Below the pieces are notes generated by a model that ran no database searches, was not told the origin of the DNA, and worked only from the letters and a program-made list of their open reading frames with translations. Positions 33,601 to 46,168 of a stretch of 64,000 nucleotides of DNA are shown here, piece after piece. The translations under genes were made by a program, and so were the position numbers. The stretch is taken from NCBI GenBank assembly GCA_002104905.1, contig MCFE01000015.1, forward strand, positions 124,001 through 188,000, read 5' to 3'. The stretch is from Basidiobolus meristosporus CBS 931.73. Taxonomy: Eukaryota > Basidiobolomycota > Basidiobolomycetes > Basidiobolales > Basidiobolaceae. The first letter of the stretch is position 1; each line of letters starts with the position of its first letter.

Positions 33601-36600
33601 GTGGAATCCAATAACTCTACCACCTTTGGAACCAAGATATCTCTTCCCCCTGCTCTCGTCTCTGTCGACCAACTCCTTCTCTACCGCAAGGATGTCATTG
33701 TACAAATCGCCTTGTTCGTCAACTGCTTCGAGAGTGATGAGATTTGCCTTCTCTCGGTGAATGCCCTCTTGGCACTTTCGGAATCCGAGGCCTTTGGTGG
33801 CCGTGGACATAGCGATGGGGACTTCTCGATCAACAAGCTGGTAAGCGTTTTGAACTCTAGCGACGAGGCTGCTCGTATTCTCCACGGCTTCCTCGAAAGG
33901 TTGGAGATCGATGAGCCGGAAGTAGATGCTGTTGAGACAGGCATTAGTCAACACGACAATATGCATCAAGTCATGAGTGAAGCTAGTGGCGGCTTGGATG
34001 ATCAACCTGGCATGGCCAATTCCATTCGTCTGAGAATCTTGGAGCTTTTGCTCAAGAATCTTAACCCTGACAAGGTTCCTCCTACCATATCCCATATGCT
34101 CTTGGGATACCAACTCAAGGGTGGCATCTCTGAAACCGAGATTCCCGATCCTATGAGTGATAATGCCAAGGTATCATGTCTCCACATCATTCTGGATTTG
34201 CTCCGTGAAGGCATTGAGCGCAGCAAAGGTGGTTCAGATGCTGAGCAAAACAAGGAAGCCAGCACCCAGAGATCCGGTATTCCATTGTTCGCTAAGCATC
34301 CTTCCTTGGCTGAGCGTTGTTATCATCTGATTTACCGACTCTGCTCCAACCCCAACACATCTTCGCCTACCATGCGCTATCTACGTATTCGTGAGGATTA
34401 CTACTATAGTCAACTGAAGTCTATGCCTGTTAGCATTGGCTCAATTGGTGAACAACACAATGGGGAAATCATCTATCCGGATGGCACCAAGGTGTCTCTG
34501 GATGTTGCTGGTCTCTTTGCACAGCTTCATCAGCGTGCCTGGTTACTTCGCACCATTGCTCTGGAGCTTCATATTACCACTCTGGCAGGGCAGCGTTCTC
34601 AGACTCAAAGATTGCTCAACTTACTGTATGGCACTGGCGAGTCTAACATTGCAGATGATTCCGTATCAGAAGACCGTTTCGATATCAGCGGTATCAGCAC
34701 TTTTAGCAAGTCAAAGCTTCAGCAATCTACAATGAAGATGCTCGAAATATTGAACTCGGTTGATTTCGTTTGGAGCGATTACTTGAAGAATGACAATCTT
34801 GAGCCGTTTTACTTTAAGGGCCTCGACTTTGAACCTTGCCTCAGAACAAATGAGCGCGGCTGCTATGTATATGACATCCGTGCTGTTTTCGCAATGCTCT
34901 CCGTTGCCAAGAAACAGTTCGAGAAGCAAGGAAGCATCTCCTCAGCTGGCCAGAAATCAGCTATCAAAGAAGAAATGCGCCTGATTTTGAATCATTTCAT
35001 CGTCGAGAATAGAAGCCGTGAGCTGTTCCACGCCAAATTCCACTGTCTCCAAGCTTGGAAGCAGGTCGTCGACATAACCCTTTCGAAATGCTTTGACCTT
35101 CTGACTCCCGACTCGCGCGAATCAGTTCTTTATGACTTGATCTTATCCTTATTGCCAAAGATCATTTCTGAAGATAACACCATCTTGATCGTCGAAAGTC
35201 TCAGTGGTGTTGTTCTATCATTGTTAACTAAGTTAAGACAAGACCAACAACACCAGATTGTCCTCCAAACACCCTCGACACTTGGAAGTACAACCGTTGC
35301 AGTACGCCTACCTGCAGATAGACTTCACAGCATTCTGAAGGGCTTGATTGAAAGTATCCAAAGACCAGGCTCTACCATCACCATGAGAGGAAATCTATAC
35401 GTCGCTTTACTCAGCTATCTTCAGTACACCAATCCCTCCAGCAACTCTCTCACCCAAGGCAAAAAGGATCTTGAGCAATCGCTTTCATCCTCTACTTTTG
35501 GGAGATCTCTATCCAGCTCTTTGAGTGCTACAACCCGACCAGTTCAAAGAGATAACCTCGAAGCGGGCAACTTGTCTATTTTGAATATTGCCGGCGACAA
35601 ATTCCTCGAGATTTTGTGTCGTGATGCGTGCGATAGTGATGATGTCTGGAAAACGGTTGCCTTCACCCTCCTGGATTCCCTCACCTTGCTGTGGGAAAAG
35701 GAAAAGGTCAACCAGGTTACCAGCTACATGCTTCGAAGAAATTTCCTTAGACATTTCATTGAAATGCTAAGAAGAGATGACATCGCTTTGCAAGAACTTC
35801 TTCAGCCTGAAGTGGATGATCTCAACGCTTTGTTTGTTTACGAGGCAAAACTCTCCCTTTTCCTTCGTATCGCCCAGCGTCGTGACGGGGCCGAGAAGTT
35901 GTTGGAAAACGGAGTGGTCGAAGTGCTTGCCGATATTGGATTTTTGGATCAGCGCCCCAGCTCCGATGCTATGAATACCGACTTCGATAGTTTCATCCCA
36001 CCCGCCACCGAAAGATATCATCAGCTTCTCACCCCACTTCTTCAGCTGCTTGTCGCCATAATGACCATTCTTGGGCGGGATCATACCACGGCCATCAATA
36101 AGATCTCCAACTTTGTTCGTAGACATCAAGAGGTCTTTGCTGCAGTGTTGCAAGACACTTCTGCCGTCACATCCATCACAACCTTGAGTGAACTCCGACT
36201 TATCACTGCACTGTTCTCATACTTGAGTAGTCAGCAGGATTTGGTGGACAAAATGAGAACCGGACTAGGATTCGGCTCCTTCCAAACCTTAACCCTAGGT
36301 TTGTTGACCAAGTACAGCTCCACCGATCGTTGGTCATACAAACTCAAGCCCACCAACGATGTCGAACGCGAAAAAGAGCAACAAACCTACCGGTTTATGG
36401 GTGCATCACTCGAGATCAGCTTACTTCAGAGAGAAGCGGAATTTATTGTTCTGGAAATCTGGAAAAACATTCTCACATATTGCCAAGTATTGACCGACAC
36501 TGAGCGTGGCAACAAGGTCTTCAAACCCATCTTTGGTTGGACCCTCACAGCTGCCAAGGATGGCGATTACTATGTCGCCACACCAGGCTCCTCCAACACA

Positions 36601-37224
36601 CCTACTTTGGCCACTCTGGCGATCTACATGCGCTCCACCATCAACTCTTTGCTCAAGCAGTTGAAGGACCACAAGGATATCTCCTACAAGATCAACAACG
36701 TCGCCACCCTCACCATGGGCGAGGTGAATGAGATACTCTCAGGCTCGCCTAGTGATTTTGCTGACGACTTGACCAGCGGCCAGCGTCAACAACTTGCCCT
36801 GAACGAGCTTCAACGTATCCTCAATAGCAAATCAAAGGAGGTGGTTTCTAGTCTCTACATCATTGAAAATGGACTGCTTCTGTTGTGGCGTCATCTAGAG
36901 TTCTACCTTACTGTTTATACCCCCACATATGAAGCAGACCTGAACTCCAGCCGTGGCTACATCTCCTCCCCACAAGCATTTGGAAGAAGTCAAGGCAACT
37001 TCGACGGCGGGGCCGGCAAGAACCGCGGTTTCCAGCCAGCAGCCTCCGACCTTGATATCTTGAGAACTGATGCCAGTATCGTTCTCCAGCCGGTATTGAA
37101 CAAGCTGCTTTCACTTGAGCTGACTCCGGGTGTTGTTGGAAATGCCAACACACGAAACAGCTATCTGCAAATGTTGGTTAGACGCATCAAAGATCTACTG
37201 TTCCAATCTGATGAGGAATGGTAA
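30695..37224 (+). CDS. NUP192: Nucleoporin Nup192 (Nup205 family)
   Basis: Inner-ring scaffold of the nuclear pore complex. Two exons: 30695-30884 and 30950-37224; 6465 nt, 2154 residues, within the size range of Nup205/Nup192. The N-terminus (PDTFENLHNLI) begins in exon 1 and splices to GKPVINNVTHNVNDQF. The protein is an all-helical solenoid; recognisable family segments are the DEYFAATLLQFG region (about residue 90), FLNLLNTLI, YINFVLDHVLLKAHNRSY and ERCYHLIYRLC. The large second exon has no intron over 6.2 kb, unusual among its intron-rich neighbours. It is the longest gene in the window and its frame is fully open. Confidence 0.93.
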
Positions 37225-38195
37225 CTCTCGCCATTTATCCTCAACCTCTCTTATCTATCCATCTATGAAATCCGGTATTGTAATCCTAATGAAAGAATAA
37301 AAAAACTAGACAAGGTGAAGAGACGTTGTGGAGTCGTGGTCCCATTTGGGCAGCTTTGTGCTCAATACAAGATTATCATATCGCGTAGGCGCTATTTGTG
37401 CATCATGCGGATTTTCCGTAATAGTGGTTCGTACATTCCGGCAGGGTTCCAGTGTAACGGGATTGGCGAATACGCGCTTTAGCATTTTATCTGGTTGGCA
37501 TCGATTTAGCACCTCCTGGTTGGGCCTAATTGGGAAATATCAAAAACCCCCGAAACACCGCCATAAATGGTGCAACAGCAAATTGAAATTTCTCTGAGTT
37601 TCCCATATCTTCTTGCGTATTGCCCAAATGTGGCTGAAGAGCGAAGGGCGAATGGGTAGCTCAGGAAGGCCAGGACTTTAGTTCTCGTAAAATTTCAGCC
37701 GGACCAAGTTGAGATAATTCAGGGAAGTTTTAGAGTGGAAGCTCATTCACTGATGGATATGTATGGTCAAAGCTCGGTCACTGATAGATATGTATGGTCA
37801 ATGAACTGTTACCTCATCCGTGGAAGATAGTTGCACCATTTGATCAATCTGGGTGGGTACTTCGGGGCCTAGAATCGTGGGAACCCATCATCCGGACATC
37901 TTTGGCCATTCACCCTGTTTTACGAGTTAACACATACTCGGGATTGTGGAAATGTAAACGATCCCGACGCAAAACATTTGTGATCAAATTCCCTACCGGT
38001 GCTTCTCTCACCGACACTTAAAGTTGAGCCTTAAGCTTAAACCGCACATTACAGGGGATTATTAGGTAGCAAATACAGATAACATCGTTACACAGAACCT
38101 CCAAAACAATCTCTTTTCATTAAAAGAATTGGCTCTATCTAGGCAAAATGTACAAAATTAAGTGACGTTGAGAAAAGGAGAAAGTAGATTTCTGG
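37225..38195. other. Intergenic region between NUP192 and velvet gene, with a 31-bp duplication
   Basis: Contains two tandem copies of a 31-bp unit at 37741-37802 (gctcattcactgatggatat... and gctcggtcactgatagatat...). A minus-strand ORF at 37512-37306 (68 codons, ending SKTLPKWD-like KLPKWDHDSTTSLHLV) might be a small gene overlapping this 3' region, but it matches nothing I know. The rest shows no gene. Confidence 0.4.
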
Positions 38196-38828
38196 TCAGA
38201 TTTCTGGCTCAGGAGTGGACGGCTTCAGCAGCGTGCGCCGAGTAGGGATTCGGATCCCTTGCTTAATAAAGCACCTAGTCAGGTCTGTTGGCTCACACCC
38301 GCCTGGGAAATCTTTCGCCAAGTACACAGTAAACGGATCGGAAAAAACCTGTGCCTGTACTAGGGAGGCCCCGCCGAAACAATTCTGAGCCAAATTGAAG
38401 AATAAAAAACGCAGCGTAAATCGGCCTTCGGTTCGTACGGAAAGATCAGGGAAAACAAAGTAGACCCCGGGTTCTCCTTCGACGTTAAAGAGGTGGTAGG
38501 CAGAAGATGTCAGAGAACCCAACAGGTTGCGGGCGTAGTTGGGTGCATTAAGAGTGATCACTGTAGTACGAGGTAGAGAGGTGGTGGAGGGGATTGTGGA
38601 AGGATGGACAACCAGGATCCGGCTCTCTTGACAATCCTCTGACCAAAGGTCGACATGAGCCGAAAAAAACGAGAGATCCTGTGTGGAATGTATTGGTCTT
38701 CCTTCGTCATCGAACATGCGGAGTCTCACGATTGGTGGCGGGTCGATAGATCTCCTTCTGTCCCCAAATCCACTCATGTGGGCCTGAGTGGGTTGCTGGA
38801 CCACTTCGAGCGTGTACCGTACCATCAC
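38196..38828 (-). CDS. Velvet-domain regulatory protein
   Basis: Single exon, 210 residues, almost entirely one velvet domain. The N-terminal YTLEVVQQPTQAHMSGFGDR followed by RRSIDPPPIVRLRMFD is the classic velvet signature. The second half has YARNLLGSLTSSAYHLFNVEGEPGVYFVFPDLSVRTEGRFTLRF, which also belongs to the fold. Velvet proteins are fungus-specific DNA-binding, NF-kB-like regulators of development and secondary metabolism. The compact size, without a long VosA-type tail or a VeA-type PEST region, leaves the subclass (VelB, VelC or VosA) open. It ends with KPSTPEPEI. A long 5' region (about 1.1 kb) separates it from divergent eIF4E. Confidence 0.92.
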   Translation of the reverse strand: MMVRYTLEVVQQPTQAHMSGFGDRRRSIDPPPIVRLRMFDDEGRPIHSTQDLSFFSAHVDLWSEDCQESRILVVHPSTIPSTTSLPRTTVITLNAPNYARNLLGSLTSSAYHLFNVEGEPGVYFVFPDLSVRTEGRFTLRFLFFNLAQNCFGGASLVQAQVFSDPFTVYLAKDFPGGCEPTDLTRCFIKQGIRIPTRRTLLKPSTPEPEI

Positions 38829-39958
38829 CCAAGAATACTAATGCCTTGTGGTAAATAAAGCAAAGGAAACTGCGGATATGTAGGGATGGTGTGTGAAAGT
38901 AAGGAAAAGGTGAAAGGGGGCCCTCTTATATGGTTGAGTGGGATTGTGATCCATGGGGAGCCACCATATTTATATACCCTACAGTTTATTTGCGGTGTGA
39001 TTTACTCGAAAATCATTTCAGGTTAGATGCCAACTCTTCGGGTGATATTCGATCAACAATGATGCATTATATATAGTCTATCTCTTTACATTAGAGGCTT
39101 AATGCCAGCTACATCACATGATGCCCTCCTCTCGTGTAACGGCGCATTAGTTGGGTGACGGCGTTTTCCAAGTGGTATGTCTGTTCACGTTTCTCGCAAG
39201 AATGGTCTTTTGGGAAAATATTGTGGGCTCAAACGGTAATTGGTCCAAGCCCTTCGTCTGCTTCCAGATTGTTTTTGCTTCCACATAGGACCATTGATAA
39301 GCCCAGATTGAATGGCTACCTTTCTAATTGGCAGTGGAGATTTGGTAGATGCTTCCTAATTGGGGAGAGCATCTATCCAGATTTCACTATTAGTTCGTAT
39401 GCTAGTTCTCAGGATATTGCTACACCAACCTAATCATTCTTCTACTGCCGACATCTTCACCGGTTAGTGTAGCTGCTGGGCTTAGCTATGTCTACATCTG
39501 ATCGCTCTTCTTTAGGATTGTCAGTATTAAGCTTAATGTCGAAGCGTGGCCTATGGACTATCTGAAGGTTCTACGCTCAATGACCGTTTTATACCAATAA
39601 TCCTGAATGGACATTTTTGTTAGTGCACGAGCCTCGTGTTTACATATTTGGATGACTTTGACATTCAAAAATTTGCAGCATAAGTACATCATTAAGCCCA
39701 TCTAATCTAGTATTGGTTTTGATGCATATCCGCATTAACCTGGTTGGATTCGTCACGTTAATCTACTAATCGCCTTTCTCCTCCTTTTAGTTAATCTGTT
39801 CAATATTGAGTTTGAATCATGGTGATCCCCTAACTCTTATCTCAGCCCTCACAAGTCGTTCCTAACTTACAGAACAAACAACATTCTCGTTACCGCCTGT
39901 CTAGTACCAACCGTTTTTTATTTCCCTTCTCCAGAATCGCTTGAATAGAAAGCGGACA
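38829..39958. other. Long divergent intergenic region between velvet and eIF4E genes
   Basis: No ORF with protein-like features was seen; the frame at 39155-39433 has no recognisable motif. Pyrimidine-rich stretches near 39770-39790 and 39905-39925 lie upstream of eIF4E. Confidence 0.4.
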
Positions 39959-40853
39959 ATGAGTTCTGTCGCGTTGGAAATAGCCGAAAAGCCAGTCACC
40001 GTTTCACAGCCAGACATGGAAAATGCTTCCAAAGAGGTCGAGGACCTATCTGATTCCCTACAAAAGCAGTCGGCTGCTCAAGAGGAGCAGGAAATGGTCA
40101 CGGTGTTTACGGATCCTGTCAATTTCAATGTCAAACATCCCTTGAACAACGCTTGGACCCTTTGGTATGATAATCCTGGCAAAAAAACCAACCATTCCAG
40201 CTGGTCTCAAAACCTTAAAGAGGTCGTAACTTTTAGCACGGTCGAAGATTTTTGGGGGTATTTGTAATTGGCGTAACTTCAGAATCACCTCGCACTAATC
40301 GCCAGCTTTTCAGGACCTACAATAATGTCGTCAGAGTTAGTGACCTGACCTCAGGTTCAAACTATCACCTATTTAAGGAGGGTATCAGACCTATGTGGGA
40401 GGACGCCGCTAATGAACAAGGTGGCAAATGGGTCATACAGTTTCCTAAAAAAACTGGGGAGGAAATCAACAACTTGTGGCTATATACTGTGAGCATCGAT
40501 ATGGTCTTTGTACATCCTGCACATACTAATGATTTTATTTTTTGTTAGATCTTATGCTGCATTGGGGAGACATTTTCATATGAGAATGAGGTCACTGGTG
40601 CAGTGGCATCCGCTCGTAAAAGCTTCTACAGACTCTCGCTTTGGACACGAACATCCGATAGTAGAGAAATCTGCGAAGCCATTGGGTAGGAAACCGCCAC
40701 AGGACTTGTTACTCCAGTAACATTATTAACACTTTACTTAGTCTACACCTGAAAGAATCCTTGGGGATGTCCCCGAATCAACATCTGGAATTCCAGTCTC
40801 ACGCTGATGCTGCGAAGGGCGCGTCTTTAAACAAAGGTCGTTATGTGGTATAG
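39959..40853 (+). CDS. Translation initiation factor eIF4E
   Basis: Binds the m7G cap of mRNAs and, with eIF4G, recruits the ribosome. Four exons by eye: 39959-40257, 40314-40488, 40549-40685, 40742-40853; 723 nt, 240 residues. After an acidic, variable N-terminus of about 55 residues the core runs HPLNNAWTLWYDNP, then FWGTYNN, GIRPMWED (the cap-stacking Trp), GGKWVIQF, and the last exon ending HLEFQSHADAA...RYVV. The last exon becomes visible only by splicing out 40686-40741; otherwise the frame stops early at a TAG inside the donor. An in-frame TTG 18 nt upstream is ignored in favour of the ATG. Confidence 0.93.
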
Positions 40854-41366
40854 TTTGCTTCATGCCTTGGTGATAATCAAAAGTACCTCATTCTAGATAT
40901 TTCTATCTCTTACAACTCTATCCTATTTGTAACAGCCCCGAGGCCACCAGCACTCACTTTATCCATGGGTTTATATAGCACAACCTCCTGTCTTTGTTTA
41001 TCTCTACATTCAATATTACACCCTGTCATTCGTAGTGATAACAAATGGAATAAGGGCGAGGTCATGTATAATCTTATACCAGTGACACCATTCTCTAATC
41101 GCCATGCTCCTTTAAATCAAATTACGATATTGATCAACAACAAACCATATTTCAATTGGTCTGCAGTTAGACGTGGCTATGCACATATAGTCTTTTGTGT
41201 TTAAGAGAGGTCGGCAAAAGTAGACGGACAACAGTCTTTTGATCAGATCAGTGATTGATCCATCCGATATTCAATGGGAATGAACAATCAGTGAATTTGG
41301 GTGTATGCGCTTATACTCGGCATCCAGTATTTTAATAGACAGGAAAGCCACTTGCCAACAATTAAG
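40854..41366. other. Intergenic region between eIF4E and REC8
   Basis: No supported gene. The plus-strand frame 40965-41204 starts with a hydrophobic stretch but shows no other coding signs. Confidence 0.35.
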
Positions 41367-44185
41367 ATGTTTTACTCCAAAGATATACTCACCAAGAAGA
41401 AAGGTGGATTTGGTATAATATGGTAGCTAAATTATGGAGTGCATCGAGCCTATACAATAGCTAACATTGATATATTTGCTAGGCTAGCGGCTACGTTAGG
41501 TGCTAAATCTCACGTCAAAAAACTGTCCAAGAAAGATGTCAAAAGTGTTAACGTCACTCAAGCATGGTATTGCCCCCACTTTTCCTTGCACCTGGCACAT
41601 ATCCGTTTGGTAATCATAAAGTTTATCAGTGGATTTCTAGCCTCTCCACCTGAGCCGCTCGCTCTTCGTTTAAGTTCCAATCTCATGGTGGGAATCTCTC
41701 GTGTCTACAATCAACAATATGATATGTATTACAGTATGTATATTGTCAGTCATACTCAATCCTACAACAGTCACTCAGCAATACATCTAACCTCAATTGG
41801 TAGCTGAAGTGAACAATCTATGGCAAAACATCCGAAATCATTTGATGGCATTAGAGTCTGAAAATGTAACAATGGCAATACCTGAAGCGCGGTTGGTATA
41901 TACTTGTCAAGAACACAAAAAAGCTTTACTGAAAAAATTCTGTGTAGATTCGAAGCCATCACGTTGAGTGAGAGGTTTGGGGAGCTATCAGGTCTTCCTG
42001 TGGCTCCCGAAGATGTAATCTCTACGACAGTTACACCTTATTAATATAAATAGCTCATACCCTCTTAGTTGTATGCAGCTGACTTCGGGTGGATGCTGAC
42101 AGTGGAGGAACGAAGCTTACTCCCATCAATAGAGGGATCAGGTAATTTGATATTCGCATTTTAGCTCAGGTAATAGATTATTTATGTCATATCCTAGAAA
42201 TATTTCCTTCTGTTAGCAGTGCTTTGATAACTGTCCCGGAAACTCCATTTGAAGGAGAATTCTCAATGGGAGACATTGGCCCTGGAATGCTATCAGAAGA
42301 TATACTTGGAGCAGAAGAAGTGTTAGTAAGGGTCCTACTGCTGATTATGTATTGTTTCGTCTCAAAAGTTTTCTATACAGTCCAGGGTTGGTGTTCGATA
42401 TTGAGGGAAATTTGACAATAGCCGAGGGGGCTGAGGCACCACAAATGGAAGCTTTTGCTTTTGACGAAGGCGAAATGATGGCTAGAGTACAAGAAGAGCA
42501 TGAGCGCAGAGCAGGGGTCCAAATCCCCCCACAACGCCAGGTACACGAGTTTTATTGAGCATGTTTAGCTAGCTCTAAATATTGCATACAATCACAGATT
42601 CCAGGGTTGGAAAGAGATGTGCTGCCAATAGAGGCCGAAACTGAATTGACTGAAGGGCCCCCAGTCATCGAAGGTGATTCTATTCTAGAAGGCGTTTTTC
42701 AAGAATATGGACAGGTCAGAAGAGAACGGCGTGGTTCACGTTTTGTGCTTCGTGATCAATACACAGAATTGGCAGAAGGCGAGGTTGGATGGCGAGAGCA
42801 AATGAGACATGACATTGAACAGGCTGCTACGGAATCTAGATTAAAGGTATTTTTGATGAATTCATGATCCGCGATGTATTTCACTTCATAACAACCATAT
42901 TAGATAATGAGAAGACGCAACAAAGAAGAAGCGTTAAGGCTTCTCAATGAACCAGGCATCAGAAGTATGTTACTATATTCATTTTGCATGTCGATCGAAT
43001 GTTTATCGAATTGAAGATTACGCTCCGGAGATTCAAGATATGTGGATTGGTTCAGTTACGAAAAAAAGAAAGCTGGGCACTAGCGGTAAGTAATGGCAAT
43101 TGTCTATTCACAAGTTCAATGAGTAATATCATTTCAATCAGTTGTGGATGAACACAAAAGAAAGCACAGAGCTGGAGAGGAAATACCCACGAGAGAAAGA
43201 GGTCGGGGGCCTCTTACTGATATACCTTTCGGTGAATTCGAAGTCAGCAGTGTGGAATCAAGGGGCGATTTAGAGGTATCAAACGAATAATTCTTGCTTT
43301 TGAAGATGAACGTAACTATAAATTAGATAGATGGAATATGGTGAGCCGGAGGTGTTAAGGGCATTTGATAGAGATTCCATAGAGCTCGCTAGAAATGTGA
43401 TGCCATGGAATGTCGGGTACGAGGCCAGTTTTCGAAGGCAAAGTAGTATTGAAACAGGTACATCTCACTCGTTCGATTAGTTCACTTCATTAACTAGTAC
43501 TAATACCAATGCCCATAGAGAGCACTGGTGTCCCATCATTAAGCGAACGAGAATTTGCTCCGGAAACCCCATGGGGTAGAAGGTATATTGGTTTTCTTAG
43601 CAAAATAATTTTCCTAAGGACTGATTGTAATAATATATTACATTAGACGTAGCAGTATTACAGTAGCTTCCTCGACTAGAGCCACCGGCGCGACAACTAT
43701 TGAAGAGCTCTCTTTAGAGCAAGCAGAGATTGGGCTCTCTGAGGCTAGATTTGGTATAATAATTATTATTTTTCCTGCTGCCTGCCATCAGAAGGTTCAT
43801 TGTACTATCCCATATAGGTGAGACTGCTTCTATACAAGAAGTTGAGCCTACACCATTGATTGCTGAAGGCGAAACGGCACGATTTATGGAGTAACTTCAA
43901 CCACTCATATTTATGCAAAATTGATTGCTAACACATTATAAGATATACGAAATCCATTATGAAGCAGGCAAATGTATTATCAGTACATTTCAGCGATCTT
44001 ATCCCGTTACAATCCTCAAGAACCACAGCTGCCCAAGCTTTCTATCACATACTAGGTAATCTTTCTTATGTCTGATACAGCTGGCGTCTCTAAAAATTTG
44101 TTTTGTAGTTTTATCAACCAGAAATCTAGCAAGAGTTCACCAAACTGAACCATATTCCGATATTACCATAGAGTTTTTATCATAG
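41367..44185 (+). CDS. REC8: Meiotic cohesin kleisin Rec8
   Basis: Kleisin subunit closing the Smc1-Smc3 ring in meiosis. The N-terminal kleisin domain is split by introns: MFYSKDILTKKKGGFGIIW (41367-41422), LAATLGAKSHVKKLSKKDV (41483-41566), then PPEPLALRLSSNLMVGISRVYNQQY (41630-41733). PPEPLALRLS separates Rec8 from mitotic Rad21/Scc1. The central part is acidic and poorly conserved (exons around 42220-43500). The C-terminal winged helix carries the motif AAQAFYHIL + VLSTRNLARVHQTEPYSDI (about 44025-44170), ending IEFLS. At least ten introns, many around 60 nt, make it the most intron-rich gene here. The junction near 42140-42220 did not resolve in frame by eye. Confidence 0.85.
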
Positions 44186-44559
44186 GTGTGAATTCAGATA
44201 CCGCTAATTAGTTTGCTTGTATTGCAGAATTGGATAATGCGTAGAATTAATTTAGCAAGTCTCCAAATAAATTCAAGAATAATGCTCATTAGATATCTCG
44301 TCACATAATCCATAGAATTCTTTGACTTGATGTCTTCCATATCGGATGGTCATTCTATAAAGGTTCACCAAATAAGTTTACTATATCCAACCTTTGCAAA
44401 GAAATTTGGCTAAACTACTCTCCCGCGTTCCGGAAGGTCGCTTACATCTCTTCTCTGGTGAGCGAAACTATACTCAAAAAGGGTTTCGAGTTCTCAGGTG
44501 AGATTGTGAACTTCTATTTCTACCCTAGGTACAATGTACAATGTGATTTCTAATCTGGA

Positions 44560-45571
44560 TGTATATTCATACCACCTAATGATAGTTTACAAGAAGGACT
44601 TCACGAATGTGTAATAAAATTCAAAGACAACCCTTCTATAATTACAGTGTTGCACCTTTCAGGGGCTGAATTAGGCGACCAGAATATTGTTACCAAAAGC
44701 TGCCACACATATGAAATACCCTCCTCCCCTTCCGCACAAACTATTGTAAATGCGCGAGTGAACGATTCGGTCCCATCACTTCAGCCCCCTTCTAATGAAG
44801 AGGAACTCATCCGTATCGCTTATGTTAGCAACATCAGCCCAAGTGTAACCGAAGCTGAACTGATACAGCTTTTTTCGACCTATGGACCGGTAATTTAAGC
44901 TAAGATAGCCGGGGATGCCGCACAGCCTACTCGCTTTGCTTTTTTAAAGTTTTCCGAAATTCCGGCGGTGCAAATGGCACTTGATATGAATGGGGTAATG
45001 CTGGGTGGACAGCCGTTAAAGTTAGTGTACAGGTTATTGACCCGCTGGTCACTTTATATCCCATGAATCCTGTCATTTTTCAGGATTGCTCATTCCAGAA
45101 ATGCCATCAACAGAGTAAATACGAACCCTATCACACAGGAGACCACTAAATATTCTAGTAGATCAACAGTTCTTGGAGGCCAGAATACCATCACCGGGTA
45201 TCATCCCATTTCAAAGACATCTCGCTCACCTTAGAAGTCATGTAATATTTTGTAAGCTCTTTCTCCCCATAGATCTGATGAAAGAGGCCACCATCATAAT
45301 GGCATCTACATACAGCTTTTGAAGACACTAGCTTTATCAAATGGTAGATAATGTCTACTCACAAGGATACACTTCAAGAGAACATGATTATCGAAGACCC
45401 GAAAGAAAATGTAGTAGACGATATGGCCAATCCTATAACCATTATGATGGGAGTAACGGAAAAGATAGAGATAAAAGCCAAGCTAGAGGCAGGGGTAGGA
45501 GTAGATCACCGCAAAGGCACTCCAAAGATGGGAATGGTGACCGACGAAGAACAAAAGATAATAGAAAATAG
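44560..45571 (+). pseudogene. Broken SREK1-like (RRM plus RS domain) splicing-factor gene
   Basis: The frame encodes the end of a first RRM (about 44590-44700: CVIKFKDNPSII) and a second RRM (about 44810-45110: IAYVSNISPSVTEAELIQLF, then RFAFLKFSEIPAVQMALDMNG), a short intron (about 45030-45083), AHSRNAINRVN, and an arginine/serine-rich tail (GRGRSRSPQR near 45510). This layout matches SREK1/SRrp86. An in-frame TAA at 44896-44898 lies inside RRM2, a TAG follows at about 45232, and the tail needs a frameshift near 45345. The 5' part upstream of 44560 is not recognisable. Either a pseudogene or a locus with sequence errors; the several independent lesions favour a pseudogene. Confidence 0.7.
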
Positions 45572-46168
45572 GGAAGAAACAGTTAAATGTAGAAATATAA
45601 ATCCATTTGGTTTGTTTCTCGAGAGATTCCCATCTTTCATACCTCTTATTATTTGGGGAATGATAAGTCCAGTAGTATCTAAAGGTAGATATATCAAGCC
45701 TCGTGCACCTGTACTCCAGAAGCTTCTTTCAAGCTATCCAGGTTTGAGCTGATTTGCTAGTTGAACTTTTGCCTTAACTACATTATCTTGCAACGAATAT
45801 CCAAATCAAGTTAGTCTATCTTGCAGGTAGATATCTATCCAATCTCACAAATGTGCCAAATTTCTGCTACGCTCAGGAATGATGTACAGTATTTCGGGTT
45901 AATCTTATCGGTAACCTAAGATCCGACAGCCGCAAAGATGATACTCTGCCCAAGCCATGTGCCCATGGAGAAAAAAAGGGAGACGTATCTGGTAGAGCTG
46001 CCTCTTTATGGACGAAAAGCTGTCAACAGCTGTGTCATGGTAAAGCGTATTACTTTAATGATCTACGCTTAGCGTATATACAAGTACAAATGACTGACAG
46101 GACTATCTACACACGATTCATTCATGAATAGCTATATATAAATGAGGATGCCTTTCCAGAGTCGCTGT
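45572..46168. other. Intergenic region between the SREK1-like remnant and BTB-like gene
   Basis: No gene seen. A/T-rich with no clear repeat. Confidence 0.35.

Noticed and set aside
37306-37512. 68-codon minus-strand ORF downstream of NUP192
   Set aside because: Starts before an ATG-poor region, matches no known family, and has no supporting signals; mentioned only within the intergenic entry.
39155-39433. 92-codon ORF between velvet and eIF4E genes
   Set aside because: Composition and lack of motifs suggest chance; no coding signal on either strand.
40965-41204. 79-codon ORF with hydrophobic start between eIF4E and REC8
   Set aside because: Starts like a signal peptide but the rest is not protein-like and there is no promoter or conservation evidence.
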